The position numbers and the translations under genes were made by a program. The notes beneath the pieces were generated by a model, which was not told where the DNA came from, did not search any database, and saw only the letters and a list, made by a program, of their open reading frames with translations. A stretch of DNA of 64,000 nucleotides. Source: Chitinophaga pinensis DSM 2588. Lineage in GTDB: Bacteria; Bacteroidota; Bacteroidia; Chitinophagales; Chitinophagaceae. Shown here piece by piece: positions 9,798 through 18,790 of this stretch. Location of the stretch: the NCBI RefSeq assembly GCF_000024005.1, contig NC_013132.1, forward strand, positions 4,644,001 through 4,708,000. The letters run 5' to 3'. How positions within the stretch are numbered: position 1 is the stretch's first letter; every line of letters begins with the position of its first letter.

Positions 9798-10955
9798 ATG
9801 AATACATTTACACCTGAACTGAGCGTATTGAAGAATGCGGCCCCAAAACAGTTTGAAGAACGTGAACAAACACTGCCCCGCCAGATTGTTGCAGACAGTC
9901 ATATCGTACTGTTCGTAGGGCAACATATTGAGACTCCCGAACTGGAGGATCAGGGCTACAAGTGTTTTTTTGCACAGGATTATGATACCGCCATCGTAAC
10001 GATCGAACAGCTACAGGCCGTCTTTCGCAGAAAGCCTGGTGTGATCATCTACCGGTCTCATACTGACAATCACAAAGGACTGAATGCCTGGAAACAATTT
10101 TTCCAGCAGGAGAGTAGTTGTGCCAGCATCCCGTTCCTCCTTTATACGGATCATGTAAGCCCCGAGATGAAAGCAGCTGCCAAGCAGTATTCTTTCATCG
10201 ATGAAATTATCACTGACAAGTGTTTGCCGAAATTAGCTTCGAAAATAACCTTTATCAATAAATTCAAACAACTGAATGCATTTCCACCGCTGACAGTTGT
10301 AGGTGGTACTGCGCAAAGAAAGAATCATAAGCGCACTATCAATGCTGTACTGAAAAGAGCTTTTGATATTATTGTTGCGGGCGCCGCGCTTATTGCGATA
10401 AGCCCTGTCTTATTCGTTATTGCTGCGATTATTAAGTTTGAATCCAGAGGCCCCATCTTTTATGCTGCACGACGCGCAGGTAAAAATTACCAGGTGTTCA
10501 AATTTTATAAATTCAGAACAATGGTAGCTGACGCTGACAAGAAATTGCAACAGCTGCAGCACATGAACCAGTACAAAGGCGGTGACGGTCCCGTTTTTTA
10601 CAAAGTGTCCAATGATCCGCGCGTAACGCGTTTCGGCTCCTTTCTGAGAAACTCAAGTCTTGATGAACTCCCGCAACTTTTTAATGTATTAAAAGGAGAT
10701 ATGTCTCTGGTAGGTAACCGACCTTTACCATTATATGAGGCATCAACACTGACTACTGACGAGTGGGCACAACGATTCCTTGCTCCGGCCGGTATCACCG
10801 GACTGTGGCAGATCAGCAAGCGGGGAAAGAAAGAAATGTCAGCTGAAGAAAGGATCGCGCTGGATATTAATTATTCCAACCAGCACAGCTTTAAGTATGA
10901 CATGTGGATTATGGCCAATACCCCCAAAGCCTTAATACAAAAAGATAACGTGTAA
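9798..10955 (+). CDS. Polyprenyl-phosphate sugar-1-phosphate transferase with N-terminal pseudo-receiver
   Basis: A 385-residue initiating transferase for polysaccharide assembly on the inner membrane. Residues about 186-385 are the bacterial sugar transferase (WcaJ/PglC superfamily) domain: a membrane-reentrant helix (188-214), the basic FKFRTM segment (235-242), the catalytic Asp-Glu pair in LDELPQ (289-290), SLVGNRPLP, and PGITGLWQ-like PAGITGLWQ. It would load the first sugar phosphate onto undecaprenyl phosphate. Residues about 30-155 have receiver-like alternation (HIVLFVG, GVIIYRS, PFLLYTD, IITDKC). The site where the phospho-acceptor Asp should sit reads Tyr85-Arg86, so this module is probably not phosphorylated. 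The stop codon overlaps the next ATG by one base (TAATG). Confidence 0.88.
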   Translation: MNTFTPELSVLKNAAPKQFEEREQTLPRQIVADSHIVLFVGQHIETPELEDQGYKCFFAQDYDTAIVTIEQLQAVFRRKPGVIIYRSHTDNHKGLNAWKQFFQQESSCASIPFLLYTDHVSPEMKAAAKQYSFIDEIITDKCLPKLASKITFINKFKQLNAFPPLTVVGGTAQRKNHKRTINAVLKRAFDIIVAGAALIAISPVLFVIAAIIKFESRGPIFYAARRAGKNYQVFKFYKFRTMVADADKKLQQLQHMNQYKGGDGPVFYKVSNDPRVTRFGSFLRNSSLDELPQLFNVLKGDMSLVGNRPLPLYEASTLTTDEWAQRFLAPAGITGLWQISKRGKKEMSAEERIALDINYSNQHSFKYDMWIMANTPKALIQKDNV

Positions 10956-12166
10956 TGCTTTTTACGATTGAACTTGTTATACTGATTTATCTGGGGGCTT
11001 GCGTGTTTTATAATTTCCTGTTTGCTGTAGCAGGACGCCTGTTCCCAAAGAAAGACAAAACAGCAGCCGATACACTGTCACATAGCAGGATCGCCATCCT
11101 GGTGCCTGCTTACAAAGAGGATGAAGTCATCCTTTCCGTTGCTCAGAGTTATGAAGCGCTGGACTATCCGGCTGACAAATACGAGGTGATCGTTATAGCA
11201 GACTCTCTGCAGCCTGCAACGATTGTTACCTTACGCGCTGAAGGTATTACCGTAATACCTGTATCATTCAATAAAAGCACAAAGGCGAAGTCGCTGAACG
11301 CTGCCTTTGCACAGCTGCACGATGATAAATATGATATGGCCGTGATCGCTGATGCGGATAATATCCCTGCCAAAGATTTTCTGAAGAGAGTGAATATCGC
11401 CTTCCAGGAGGGGCATCACGCCATCCAGGCACAACGTGTAGCGAAGAATCTGGATACGCCGTTCGCTATCCTGGACGCGGCCAATGAAATGATCGCTAAT
11501 CACATCAACCGCAAAGGGGCTAACGCCCTCGGGCTTTCTGCCTCCATCATCGGTTCTGGTATCGCATTCGAATACCAGCTGATAAAACAGGCGCTGAAGG
11601 AGACGGAAGCAACAGGCGGTTTCGATAAAGTGCTCCAGCAATTGCTGGTAGATAAAGGATACAAGATCCACTACCTTGAGTCAGCACTGATGTTTGATGA
11701 AAAAGTAGAAAACGCGGCTGCTTTTGAAAATCAGCGTAAACGCTGGTTGTCCAGTCAGCTGGTATACCTGCGTCAGTACTTCCTGAGAGGCTTCCGCGCA
11801 CTGCTCAAAGGCCGTATAGATTACTTCTACATGGCCGTAGGACAGAACATGCTGCTGCCACGTATGCTGTTGCTGGCAGGTGTATTCTTTATGACGTTTA
11901 TTTACCTGATACTGGGACACTATCTGACCGTTCCTTTTTATGCCTGGGCAATTACGGCCGGCGCGTTTATTGTCAGTATGCTGTTACCATTACCAGGTAA
12001 GTTCTATTCGAAATACCTGCTCACCGTTATACTGAATCTGCCACGTGTAGTGGGTATCATGCTGGCGCTGGTGTTTAAACTCAAAGGCGCTAACAAGACC
12101 TTCATTCATACAAAACATTCCAAAACAAGTATCGATAACCCCCTGGTCAATGTCGCAGGAAAATAA
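10955..12166 (+). CDS. Membrane glycosyltransferase, family GT2
   Basis: A 403-residue GT2 enzyme with one N-terminal membrane helix (residues 4-26), a GT-A domain (ILVPAYKED, IADADN as DxD, late QRKRW), and two or three C-terminal helices (about 290-375). The architecture is that of cellulose-synthase-like polymerising transferases that elongate glycans at the cytoplasmic membrane face. Its ATG overlaps the stop of the sugar transferase, and its own end overlaps the next GT2 by 17 bases, indicating translational coupling within one operon. The donor sugar and linkage are unknown. Confidence 0.85.
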   Translation: MLFTIELVILIYLGACVFYNFLFAVAGRLFPKKDKTAADTLSHSRIAILVPAYKEDEVILSVAQSYEALDYPADKYEVIVIADSLQPATIVTLRAEGITVIPVSFNKSTKAKSLNAAFAQLHDDKYDMAVIADADNIPAKDFLKRVNIAFQEGHHAIQAQRVAKNLDTPFAILDAANEMIANHINRKGANALGLSASIIGSGIAFEYQLIKQALKETEATGGFDKVLQQLLVDKGYKIHYLESALMFDEKVENAAAFENQRKRWLSSQLVYLRQYFLRGFRALLKGRIDYFYMAVGQNMLLPRMLLLAGVFFMTFIYLILGHYLTVPFYAWAITAGAFIVSMLLPLPGKFYSKYLLTVILNLPRVVGIMLALVFKLKGANKTFIHTKHSKTSIDNPLVNVAGK

Positions 12167-13073
12167 CATAGCACCGCTGGTTTCCATCGTAACGGTCAAC
12201 TATAATACCACCGCCGTTACCTGTGAATTGTTGCATTCCATCAACGGCAACAGTTACCGCAATGTGGAAGTGATCGTCGTGGATAATGCATCCAAGGAAG
12301 ATCCTACTGCCGCACTGCAGGCTGCATATCCTGCTGTTAAAGTGATCAGAAGTGCGACCAATAAAGGATTTGCCGGTGGTAATAACCTCGGTATCGTAGC
12401 CGCTACCGGCGAGTATATCTTCCTGGTGAATAACGACACCGAATTCACAGATGGCCTGATAGAAGGTCTGCAGGAAGTATTTCAGTCCCATCCCGACGCA
12501 GGTATGGTAAGCCCCAAATTTCACTACTACTTTCATAAAGGTACGATCGAATATGCCGGCTATCAGTCAGTAGATGTATTCACCGGCCGTAACAGCATGA
12601 TCGGCTGTAAAGAAGCCGATCAGGGCCAGTACGATCAGCTCTCTGCAACCAACTACGCACATGGTGGCGGTATGATGACCACTGCTGCCGTACTGAAAGA
12701 AGTGGGCCTCATGCCGGAAGTCTATTTCCTCTACTACGAAGAATTTGACTGGTGCGAGCAGTTTAAACGCAAAGGCTATAAAATCTACTACCAGTATAAG
12801 TCACTTATCTATCATAAAGAATCAATGTCCACCGGTAAGAACAGTCCATTAAAGACCTATTACCTCACCAGGAACAGAATCCTGTTCATGCGTAGAAATG
12901 TGGCATTACCGAACCGAATCATCTTTTTACTGTACCTGACCTTGTTTACCATTCCGAAGAATACGTTACAATTCCTGCTCAAACGGGAGAAGGAACACTT
13001 AAAGGCTTTCTGGAAAGGCATTATGTGGAACGTAAAACATCGTCAATTAAATCTAATACCATGTGTGGGATAG
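12150..13073 (+). CDS. Glycosyltransferase, family GT2 (rhamnosyltransferase-like)
   Basis: A 307-residue soluble or peripheral GT2 enzyme. It opens with VSIVTVNYN, VVDNAS and the NKGFAGGNN motif, then the metal-binding VNNDTEF, all typical of dTDP-rhamnosyltransferase-like side-chain or backbone transferases. The mid-region YYEEFDWCEQFKRKGYK is the usual acceptor/base segment of this family. There is no obvious multi-pass membrane domain. It overlaps the previous gene by 17 bases and the following amidotransferase by 13 bases, so it belongs to the same operon. Confidence 0.85.
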   Translation: MSQENNIAPLVSIVTVNYNTTAVTCELLHSINGNSYRNVEVIVVDNASKEDPTAALQAAYPAVKVIRSATNKGFAGGNNLGIVAATGEYIFLVNNDTEFTDGLIEGLQEVFQSHPDAGMVSPKFHYYFHKGTIEYAGYQSVDVFTGRNSMIGCKEADQGQYDQLSATNYAHGGGMMTTAAVLKEVGLMPEVYFLYYEEFDWCEQFKRKGYKIYYQYKSLIYHKESMSTGKNSPLKTYYLTRNRILFMRRNVALPNRIIFLLYLTLFTIPKNTLQFLLKREKEHLKAFWKGIMWNVKHRQLNLIPCVG

Positions 13074-14962
13074 CAGGGTTTATTGATTTCTCCAAAAAAG
13101 CCAGTCTCCCCGTACTGAAAGACATGACAGATGCATTATTGCATCGCGGTCCGGATGACGGTGGTTATGAAGTGTATGAACACCCCAATGCAGTGATCGG
13201 ACTGGGCCAGCGCCGACTGTCTATTCTTGACCTTTCCAGTGGTGGCCATCAGCCCATGCACTATAAACAATACACCATGATCTTTAATGGCGAGGTGTAT
13301 AATTTCAAAGAGATCCGTCATGAACTGGAACAGAACGGTTATCACTTTACTTCCACCAGTGATACGGAAGTACTGATCAAAGGATACGATTGCTGGAAAG
13401 AAAAGATCGTAGACCGTTGTATCGGTATGTTTGCTTTTGTGATCTATGACAAGGAAGAGCAACAGGTGATTTTCTGTCGTGACAGAGCGGGTGTAAAACC
13501 ACTTTACTATTACTGGCACAACAACGTGCTGCTGTTTGCTTCAGAACTGAAAAGTTTCAGCCGTTTCCCTGCTTTTGAAAAGAAGATCGACGTGAACGCG
13601 GTATCGCTGTTTCTGCAATACAGCTATATTCCGGCGCCTTACACGGTTTTCGAACATACGCATAAACTGAAACCGGGACATTACATGCATTTGTCCCTTA
13701 CCAATAAAGCACTGACGACTTCCGAGTACTGGAGCGTACTGGATGCTTACCGCCAGCCGCTGACAGACATGTATGAAGGCGACATCATCCGTCATACCAA
13801 AGAACTGATGGAAAGCGCTTACCGTTACAGAATGGTAGCTGATGTACCTGTCGGTGTATTCCTGAGTGGCGGTTATGATAGCTCCAGTGTGGCGGCTATT
13901 TTACAGGCATCCTCCGGCAGCCGGCTGAAGACCTTCACGATCGGTTACAAAGAAGCCGCATTCGATGAATCTAAAGAGGCACGCAGAATTGCACAGCATC
14001 TGGGTACTGACCATACAGAATGGATCGTAGGTCCTTCTGACGCAAAGAACATCCTGGAACACCTGCCGGAGATCTACGATGAACCATTCGCAGATAACTC
14101 TACCGTACCTACCACGCTGGTCAGCAAACTGGCTGCGCAGCAGGTGAAAGTGGTACTTTCTGCTGATGGTGGCGACGAACTCTTTGCAGGCTATAACAAG
14201 TTCAATCAGTCCCTGCAGTATACAGAACGTTTCCCTAAATCCATACAGGGAATGGTCAGTAAGGTGATGAATATGGTAGATCCTGCCAGCATCCCTTATT
14301 TCAATAAACAATACAACTTTGCCAGCCGTTATGAGAAGATGAAGCTCATATGGAAATCCGGTAAATCACAGCAGGCATTAAAATATATCAGCCAGTATAT
14401 TACAGAGTCAGAAGCAGCCAGTTATCTGGGTGGAGCGCATTCCACTTACAAGACGAACTTTGATATGAACGGGGAACTGAATAGTATCAATGATCCGCTG
14501 AACCGCTTACTGTCTGTAGACTACAAGACATTCCTGGTTGACAATAACCTGGTAAAGGTAGACAGGGCGACCATGTCTGTCAGCATTGAAGGCCGCGAGC
14601 CGATGCTGGATCACAGACTGGTGGAGTTCCTGGCGAAAGTGCCTGCGCATATTAAAGTGAAGAATAAGATCAACAAGTATATTCTGAAGGAGATTGTACA
14701 CCAGTATATCCCTAAAACTTTAATGGACCGTCCCAAACGTCCGTTTATCGCTCCGCTGACGCATTGGTTTAAAGACGAGCTGAAAGAACAGATGGAATAC
14801 TATCTGTCTCCGGCTAAACTGAAACAGACCGGCATCTTTGATCCCTCACATATCGAAACACTGAAGCAGAACTACTTTAACGGCGGAAAGGTGAGCCACC
14901 AGAAACTCTGGAACATCCTCGTATTCCAGTTATGGTACAGCAGATGGATGGAACAATTGTAA
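13061..14962 (+). CDS. asnB: Asparagine synthase-family glutamine amidotransferase
   Basis: A 633-residue glutamine-hydrolysing amidotransferase. The start is set at 13061 because the mature protein must begin Met-Cys (MCGIAGF): Cys2 is the glutaminase nucleophile, exposed by Met removal. An upstream in-frame start would bury it. The N-terminal class II glutaminase domain (1-210) has RGPDDGG and a FNGEVYN loop. The C-terminal ATP-pyrophosphatase domain has the SGGYDSS P-loop and LSADGGDELFAGY. The classic product is asparagine, but homologues inside polysaccharide clusters often amidate sugar acids or related precursors. Its overlap with glycosyltransferase genes on both sides suggests that role here; this is inference from context. 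Confidence 0.88.
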   Translation: MCGIAGFIDFSKKASLPVLKDMTDALLHRGPDDGGYEVYEHPNAVIGLGQRRLSILDLSSGGHQPMHYKQYTMIFNGEVYNFKEIRHELEQNGYHFTSTSDTEVLIKGYDCWKEKIVDRCIGMFAFVIYDKEEQQVIFCRDRAGVKPLYYYWHNNVLLFASELKSFSRFPAFEKKIDVNAVSLFLQYSYIPAPYTVFEHTHKLKPGHYMHLSLTNKALTTSEYWSVLDAYRQPLTDMYEGDIIRHTKELMESAYRYRMVADVPVGVFLSGGYDSSSVAAILQASSGSRLKTFTIGYKEAAFDESKEARRIAQHLGTDHTEWIVGPSDAKNILEHLPEIYDEPFADNSTVPTTLVSKLAAQQVKVVLSADGGDELFAGYNKFNQSLQYTERFPKSIQGMVSKVMNMVDPASIPYFNKQYNFASRYEKMKLIWKSGKSQQALKYISQYITESEAASYLGGAHSTYKTNFDMNGELNSINDPLNRLLSVDYKTFLVDNNLVKVDRATMSVSIEGREPMLDHRLVEFLAKVPAHIKVKNKINKYILKEIVHQYIPKTLMDRPKRPFIAPLTHWFKDELKEQMEYYLSPAKLKQTGIFDPSHIETLKQNYFNGGKVSHQKLWNILVFQLWYSRWMEQL

Positions 14963-14966
14963 AGAG

Positions 14967-16097
14967 ATGGAAGCGACTAAAAAGATCAGGGTTTTACAAA
15001 CCATCCGCCAGGGTAAGATCGGAGGAGGTGAAAGTCATGTGCTGGACCTCGTACATTATCTTGATAAAAGTCTGTTTGAGCCGGTAGTGCTGTCCTTTAC
15101 GGACGGTCCGATGATCACATCCCTTACCCAGATGGGAGTGCCCGCTCATGTCATTCATACTGAACGCGCTTTTGATATCGGCGTCTGGAAAAAAGTAAAA
15201 CAATTCCTGAAAGAGCAAAGGATGGATATAGTGCATGTACACGGTACCCGTGCCAATACAAATGTACTCTGGGCAGCCCGGTCCCTGGGACTGCCGGTGA
15301 TCTATACCATTCATGGATGGTCTTTTCATGACAGTTTGCCAACCTGGAACAGAAAGGCGCGTATCATGGCTGAAAAGTTCATTACGCAGCATACCAGGCT
15401 CAATATTACAGTGTCTGATTCCAATCATCAGACCGGCGTAAAGGAATTTGGCCGTTTTAAGTCCACTGTAGTGAAAAATGGCGTTAACCTGGACAAGTTC
15501 AACAATAACGGCACTTATCCCGATATAAAGGCTGCTTATGGCATCCCTGCACATCACCTGGTAATTGGTTATATTGTGCGTATTACAGAGCAGAAAGACC
15601 CACTCGGTATGCTGCGTGCCTATGCGAAGGTCTGCGCCAACTTTCCGGATCTTACCTTGTTAATGATAGGAGAGGGCGACCTGAAAGCCGATGCCGTGAA
15701 TCTGGCAGAGGAATTGGGGATTACAGACAGGGTCGTTTTCGACAATTTCCGTCAGGATGTGCCTGCTGTGCTGAAAGCGGTAGATATCTACTGCCTGCCG
15801 TCACTCTGGGAAGGTTTCCCTATCGGTGTACTGGAAGCGATGGCCATGTCTAAGGCAGTTGTTGCTTCTGATGTAGATGGCACGCGGGAAGCGGTAGAAC
15901 ATGAGGTAACCGGACTGCTGGTACCGCCTAAAAATGAAGCTGCCCTGGCTACTGCCCTGGAACGACTGATACAGGACAGGACACTGCGTACACAATTGCA
16001 GGAGAATGCCGGCAAGTGTGTGAAAGCAAACTTTGATGTACGGGATATGACCCATAAAATTGAAACGGTGTACCAGCAGGTGCTGGCGCCATTGTAA
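14967..16097 (+). CDS. Glycosyltransferase, family GT4
   Basis: A 376-residue GT-B-fold retaining transferase. The N-terminal half has the glycine-rich KIGGGESHVLDL and the HVHGTRAN segment. The C-terminal donor-binding half has NGVNLDKF, GYIVRITEQKDP, then PSLWEGFPIGVLEAMA, the EX7E-type signature of GT4. It should transfer an NDP-sugar onto the lipid-linked intermediate in the cytoplasm. It begins 4 bases after the amidotransferase stop and lies 18 bases before a methyltransferase, continuing the operon. Confidence 0.87.
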   Translation: MEATKKIRVLQTIRQGKIGGGESHVLDLVHYLDKSLFEPVVLSFTDGPMITSLTQMGVPAHVIHTERAFDIGVWKKVKQFLKEQRMDIVHVHGTRANTNVLWAARSLGLPVIYTIHGWSFHDSLPTWNRKARIMAEKFITQHTRLNITVSDSNHQTGVKEFGRFKSTVVKNGVNLDKFNNNGTYPDIKAAYGIPAHHLVIGYIVRITEQKDPLGMLRAYAKVCANFPDLTLLMIGEGDLKADAVNLAEELGITDRVVFDNFRQDVPAVLKAVDIYCLPSLWEGFPIGVLEAMAMSKAVVASDVDGTREAVEHEVTGLLVPPKNEAALATALERLIQDRTLRTQLQENAGKCVKANFDVRDMTHKIETVYQQVLAPL

Positions 16098-16115
16098 TAT
16101 TCTTAAACTTTACGC

Positions 16116-16850
16116 ATGAAAATCAGAAATCCCCAATCCCGTTTTGACCTGGACATTAAAAAGACGGACAGGGTACTTGAGGTTGGAGGCGGCCACAATC
16201 CGCACCCAAGGTCGAATGTTGTGGTAGACAAGTATGTAGATGACAATACACATCGTAGTGGAGATATAAAAGTGCTGAAGAACCAGCAGTTCATGAATGC
16301 TGATGGTGAAAACCTGCCATTCAAGGACAAAGAGTTTGATTATGTGATCTGTAATCATGTACTGGAACACGTAGAAAATCCGCATTCATTTCTCAAGGAA
16401 CAATTCCGCGTAGCAAAGAGAGGGTATATGGAAACCCCTTCTCTGCTGGGTGAACACCTCTATCCAAAGAAATCGCATAAATGGGTGCTGCTGGAAGTAG
16501 ATAATAAGGTGGTAATGGTAGACAAGGAAAGGATCTCTTTCCCGACCAGTTTCGACTTTGGCGACCTGTTCCTGGAATATCTGCCGAAGGCGTCTATCGG
16601 TTACAAAATCATGGAAAGAACGCATCCGAATCTGCATACGATGCGCGTGGAATGGGAAGGTAGTTTTGACTTCATCGTGAATCCGGATGATAAGGATATC
16701 CTTAAATACTTTGAAGAGCCATGGACCCGTGAAATGGTGCTGCATTATTTCCCACAGCGTTCGCTGGGTAAAGAACTGGCAGAAGCCACCCGTGCATTCA
16801 CAGATATCTGCAGAAGTATTATCCGCTCAAAAGTGCTGAAAAGAGTTTAG
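16116..16850 (+). CDS. Class I SAM-dependent methyltransferase
   Basis: A 244-residue Rossmann-fold methyltransferase. Motif I is VLEVGGGHNPHP (residues about 20-31), the acidic ribose-binding position is in VVDKYVDD, and motif IV is DYVICNHVLEHVENP, the pattern shared by Methyltransf_11-type enzymes. As the last gene of the plus-strand polysaccharide operon it probably methylates a sugar or the chain end, which in other systems stops elongation. No target-specific domain is recognisable. A strong terminator lies 27 bases after the stop. Confidence 0.82.
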   Translation: MKIRNPQSRFDLDIKKTDRVLEVGGGHNPHPRSNVVVDKYVDDNTHRSGDIKVLKNQQFMNADGENLPFKDKEFDYVICNHVLEHVENPHSFLKEQFRVAKRGYMETPSLLGEHLYPKKSHKWVLLEVDNKVVMVDKERISFPTSFDFGDLFLEYLPKASIGYKIMERTHPNLHTMRVEWEGSFDFIVNPDDKDILKYFEEPWTREMVLHYFPQRSLGKELAEATRAFTDICRSIIRSKVLKRV

Positions 16851-16876
16851 TATAAACAGGATTGTTTTAAAGGAGC

Positions 16877-16913
16877 GAAGCCCCCGGATTATTCCGGGGG
16901 CTTCTTTATTTTA
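16877..16913. terminator. Strong bidirectional terminator
   Basis: A perfect 11-bp stem (GAAGCCCCCGG, 16877-16887, with CCGGGGGCTTC, 16894-16904) around the loop ATTATT, followed by TTTATTTT. It separates the convergent methyltransferase and flippase genes, ending the plus-strand polysaccharide operon. The minus side lacks a long T run. Confidence 0.9.
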
Positions 16914-16943
16914 TAAGATCTGTTTTATTTGCAGGGCGGTCTG

Positions 16944-18281
16944 CTACTTGACCAGCTTCAGTTTTCCGGTCACCTTTTCCAGCAGGATCTGGCATTCTGC
17001 CCATCCGAGTTTCACAATATCGTTCAGCGTGAACGGTACATATTTCTTCAGCATATAGTAACCGACGATCACGCAGATGATCATATTCAACAGCGAACCA
17101 AACGCCACCCAACGTACATCATGGAACAACAGGATGAAGACGATATCACCGATGACGTTAAGCACCAGTTTCAGGAAGTTTTTATAGAAGTTGGTCAGCG
17201 GACGGTTGATCATATCCAGTGCTACGCCTATAAAGCGGTCAATAGGGTAGAGGATGGCGCAAAGCAGGAATATTCTTACTACATCCGTGGCAGGAAGATA
17301 AGCTTTATCTGCCAGGATAATAATCAGCGGTTTGGTAAAAATGATCAGACCAATAATAAAAGGAATGATCACGATACTTACCACACCGGTATAGCGGGAG
17401 AATGCCCTTGATACACCCGCCCAGTCGTTTCTGTTGGCCGCGCCTGACAATGTAGGCTGTGCAGTGGCGACAAAGCTGCGGAGGATAATTTCTATCACTT
17501 CCATGAACTTCTGCGGGATGCTGTAGATGGCTACGGCAGCAGGACTGATCATCGTACGGATGAGGAAGTTATCAGAATAGTTAAGGAAACCCGATGAGAT
17601 CATACTACCAACGATCAGCCATCCGTATTTCACGAGTACGAGTACTTGTTTTTTAGTGCTGTGTACTACCTGGCGGACTTTCGTCCAGCCTTTTATCAGG
17701 GTAAAACAGCTGGTAGCCGCTAGTCCGGCCATATAGGCGAAAAGTACATGCGGCAGCGTAACCGTACTGAAGAAGTGGAAGGCGAGTATTAATACCAGGA
17801 AGCCGCCGTTCTGCCAGAAACGGACCTGTAATATCTTATCAAAGCGATGTTCTGCCTGGAGGAACCAGCTGGCAACGTTAAAGGGTACTGATACGACCAT
17901 CATGACACCCAGCCAGCGTATAAAAAAGCGCCATGTTTCATCAAATTGTCCGTATAACGCGACACCTACGATCAGATTGAGGAGCAGATAAATGCCGGTC
18001 AGTATAAGCACAAGGTACCAGGCACTTCCGGCCACTTCCTTACCAGTCTTCTCATCCGAGCCGGTATAGAATTTAATAATGCCGGATTGTAATAAAGCGG
18101 TACGGATCTGGTCCAGCACAGTATATGTCCCGATGAATAAAACCCATTCCCCAAAAGCAGAAAGAGACAGTAAACGAACGAGAATCGCAAAGGATAATAC
18201 GTTAAGAAAAGCAGAGACGAGGTTACCTAATAAGGAGTGAAAATGCCTGTTGTTAATTACCGATAATAATTTAAATCCCAT
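16944..18281 (-). CDS. Wzx-like polysaccharide flippase
   Basis: A 445-residue polytopic membrane protein with about 12-14 hydrophobic helices. It is characteristic of the oligosaccharide flippase (MATE/MVF superfamily) group: an N-terminal LGNLVSAFLNVLSFAILVR helix, AFGEW after TM1, and a central NYSDNFLIRTMISPAAVAIYSIP segment. It would flip undecaprenyl-linked repeat units across the inner membrane for polymerisation or export. It is convergent to the glycosyltransferase operon. No Wzy-type polymerase was clearly identified in this window, although the GT-C-like protein at 28063-29325 is a distant possibility. Start: ATG at 18279-18281. Confidence 0.85.
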   Translation of the reverse strand: MGFKLLSVINNRHFHSLLGNLVSAFLNVLSFAILVRLLSLSAFGEWVLFIGTYTVLDQIRTALLQSGIIKFYTGSDEKTGKEVAGSAWYLVLILTGIYLLLNLIVGVALYGQFDETWRFFIRWLGVMMVVSVPFNVASWFLQAEHRFDKILQVRFWQNGGFLVLILAFHFFSTVTLPHVLFAYMAGLAATSCFTLIKGWTKVRQVVHSTKKQVLVLVKYGWLIVGSMISSGFLNYSDNFLIRTMISPAAVAIYSIPQKFMEVIEIILRSFVATAQPTLSGAANRNDWAGVSRAFSRYTGVVSIVIIPFIIGLIIFTKPLIIILADKAYLPATDVVRIFLLCAILYPIDRFIGVALDMINRPLTNFYKNFLKLVLNVIGDIVFILLFHDVRWVAFGSLLNMIICVIVGYYMLKKYVPFTLNDIVKLGWAECQILLEKVTGKLKLVK

Positions 18282-18790
18282 GTATATGATATAAAACCAG
18301 TGAATTGAAATTTTCTGCGGTCTTTTTAACAGGATAAGGTTATTTGGGGAGTATGTTCCTTGGATACAATATTACCATAATGCAAAAGTTTGGCAAAATT
18401 TAATTTCCGACAGTCCCATCAATATAATATTTTTTATGACATTATATATTAGTTTTTTTAATGCTTTATAATTAACTTTAATTACATATTAAAAATATTT
18501 TATTTGACAAATAAAAATATTGTACTTTGCCGTCGGATCTTGAAAAATACTAAAGAAGTAGAAGATTATCAGATGATTGGAACTCACCAGTAAAGAAATA
18601 ATCAGACAGACGCCCTTATAAACTGACTTGTGTAGAAAGCTACGACTTTGAAGACTACCTTTTTTTCGGGACAACGTACACGATTACATCCAGCGTGCCT
18701 TAGCCTCTTTCAACTGATTGCTTTGTCATTTTTTTAGGTACGGGGGATAGGCCCCTGCAAGCACACCATATAATTTGAAAAACCTGACTG
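18282..18790. other. 509-base intergenic region with long leader of the second T9SS esterase
   Basis: There is no gene here. The first 200 bases are strongly AT-rich. A promoter at 18503-18529 faces the plus-strand esterase and would give a leader of about 255 bases. Near its 3' end a short G/C hairpin (GGGGATAGGCCCC type, around 18741-18760) lies some 35 bases before the ATG. No known riboswitch class was recognised. Confidence 0.5.
18503..18529 (+). promoter_or_regulatory. Candidate promoter of the second giant esterase
   Basis: TTTG at 18503-18506 and TACTTTG at 18523-18529, 16 bases apart, inside a very AT-rich stretch. The -7 box is one base shorter than the TAnnTTTG consensus. It lies about 255 bases before the start codon. 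Confidence 0.45.
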
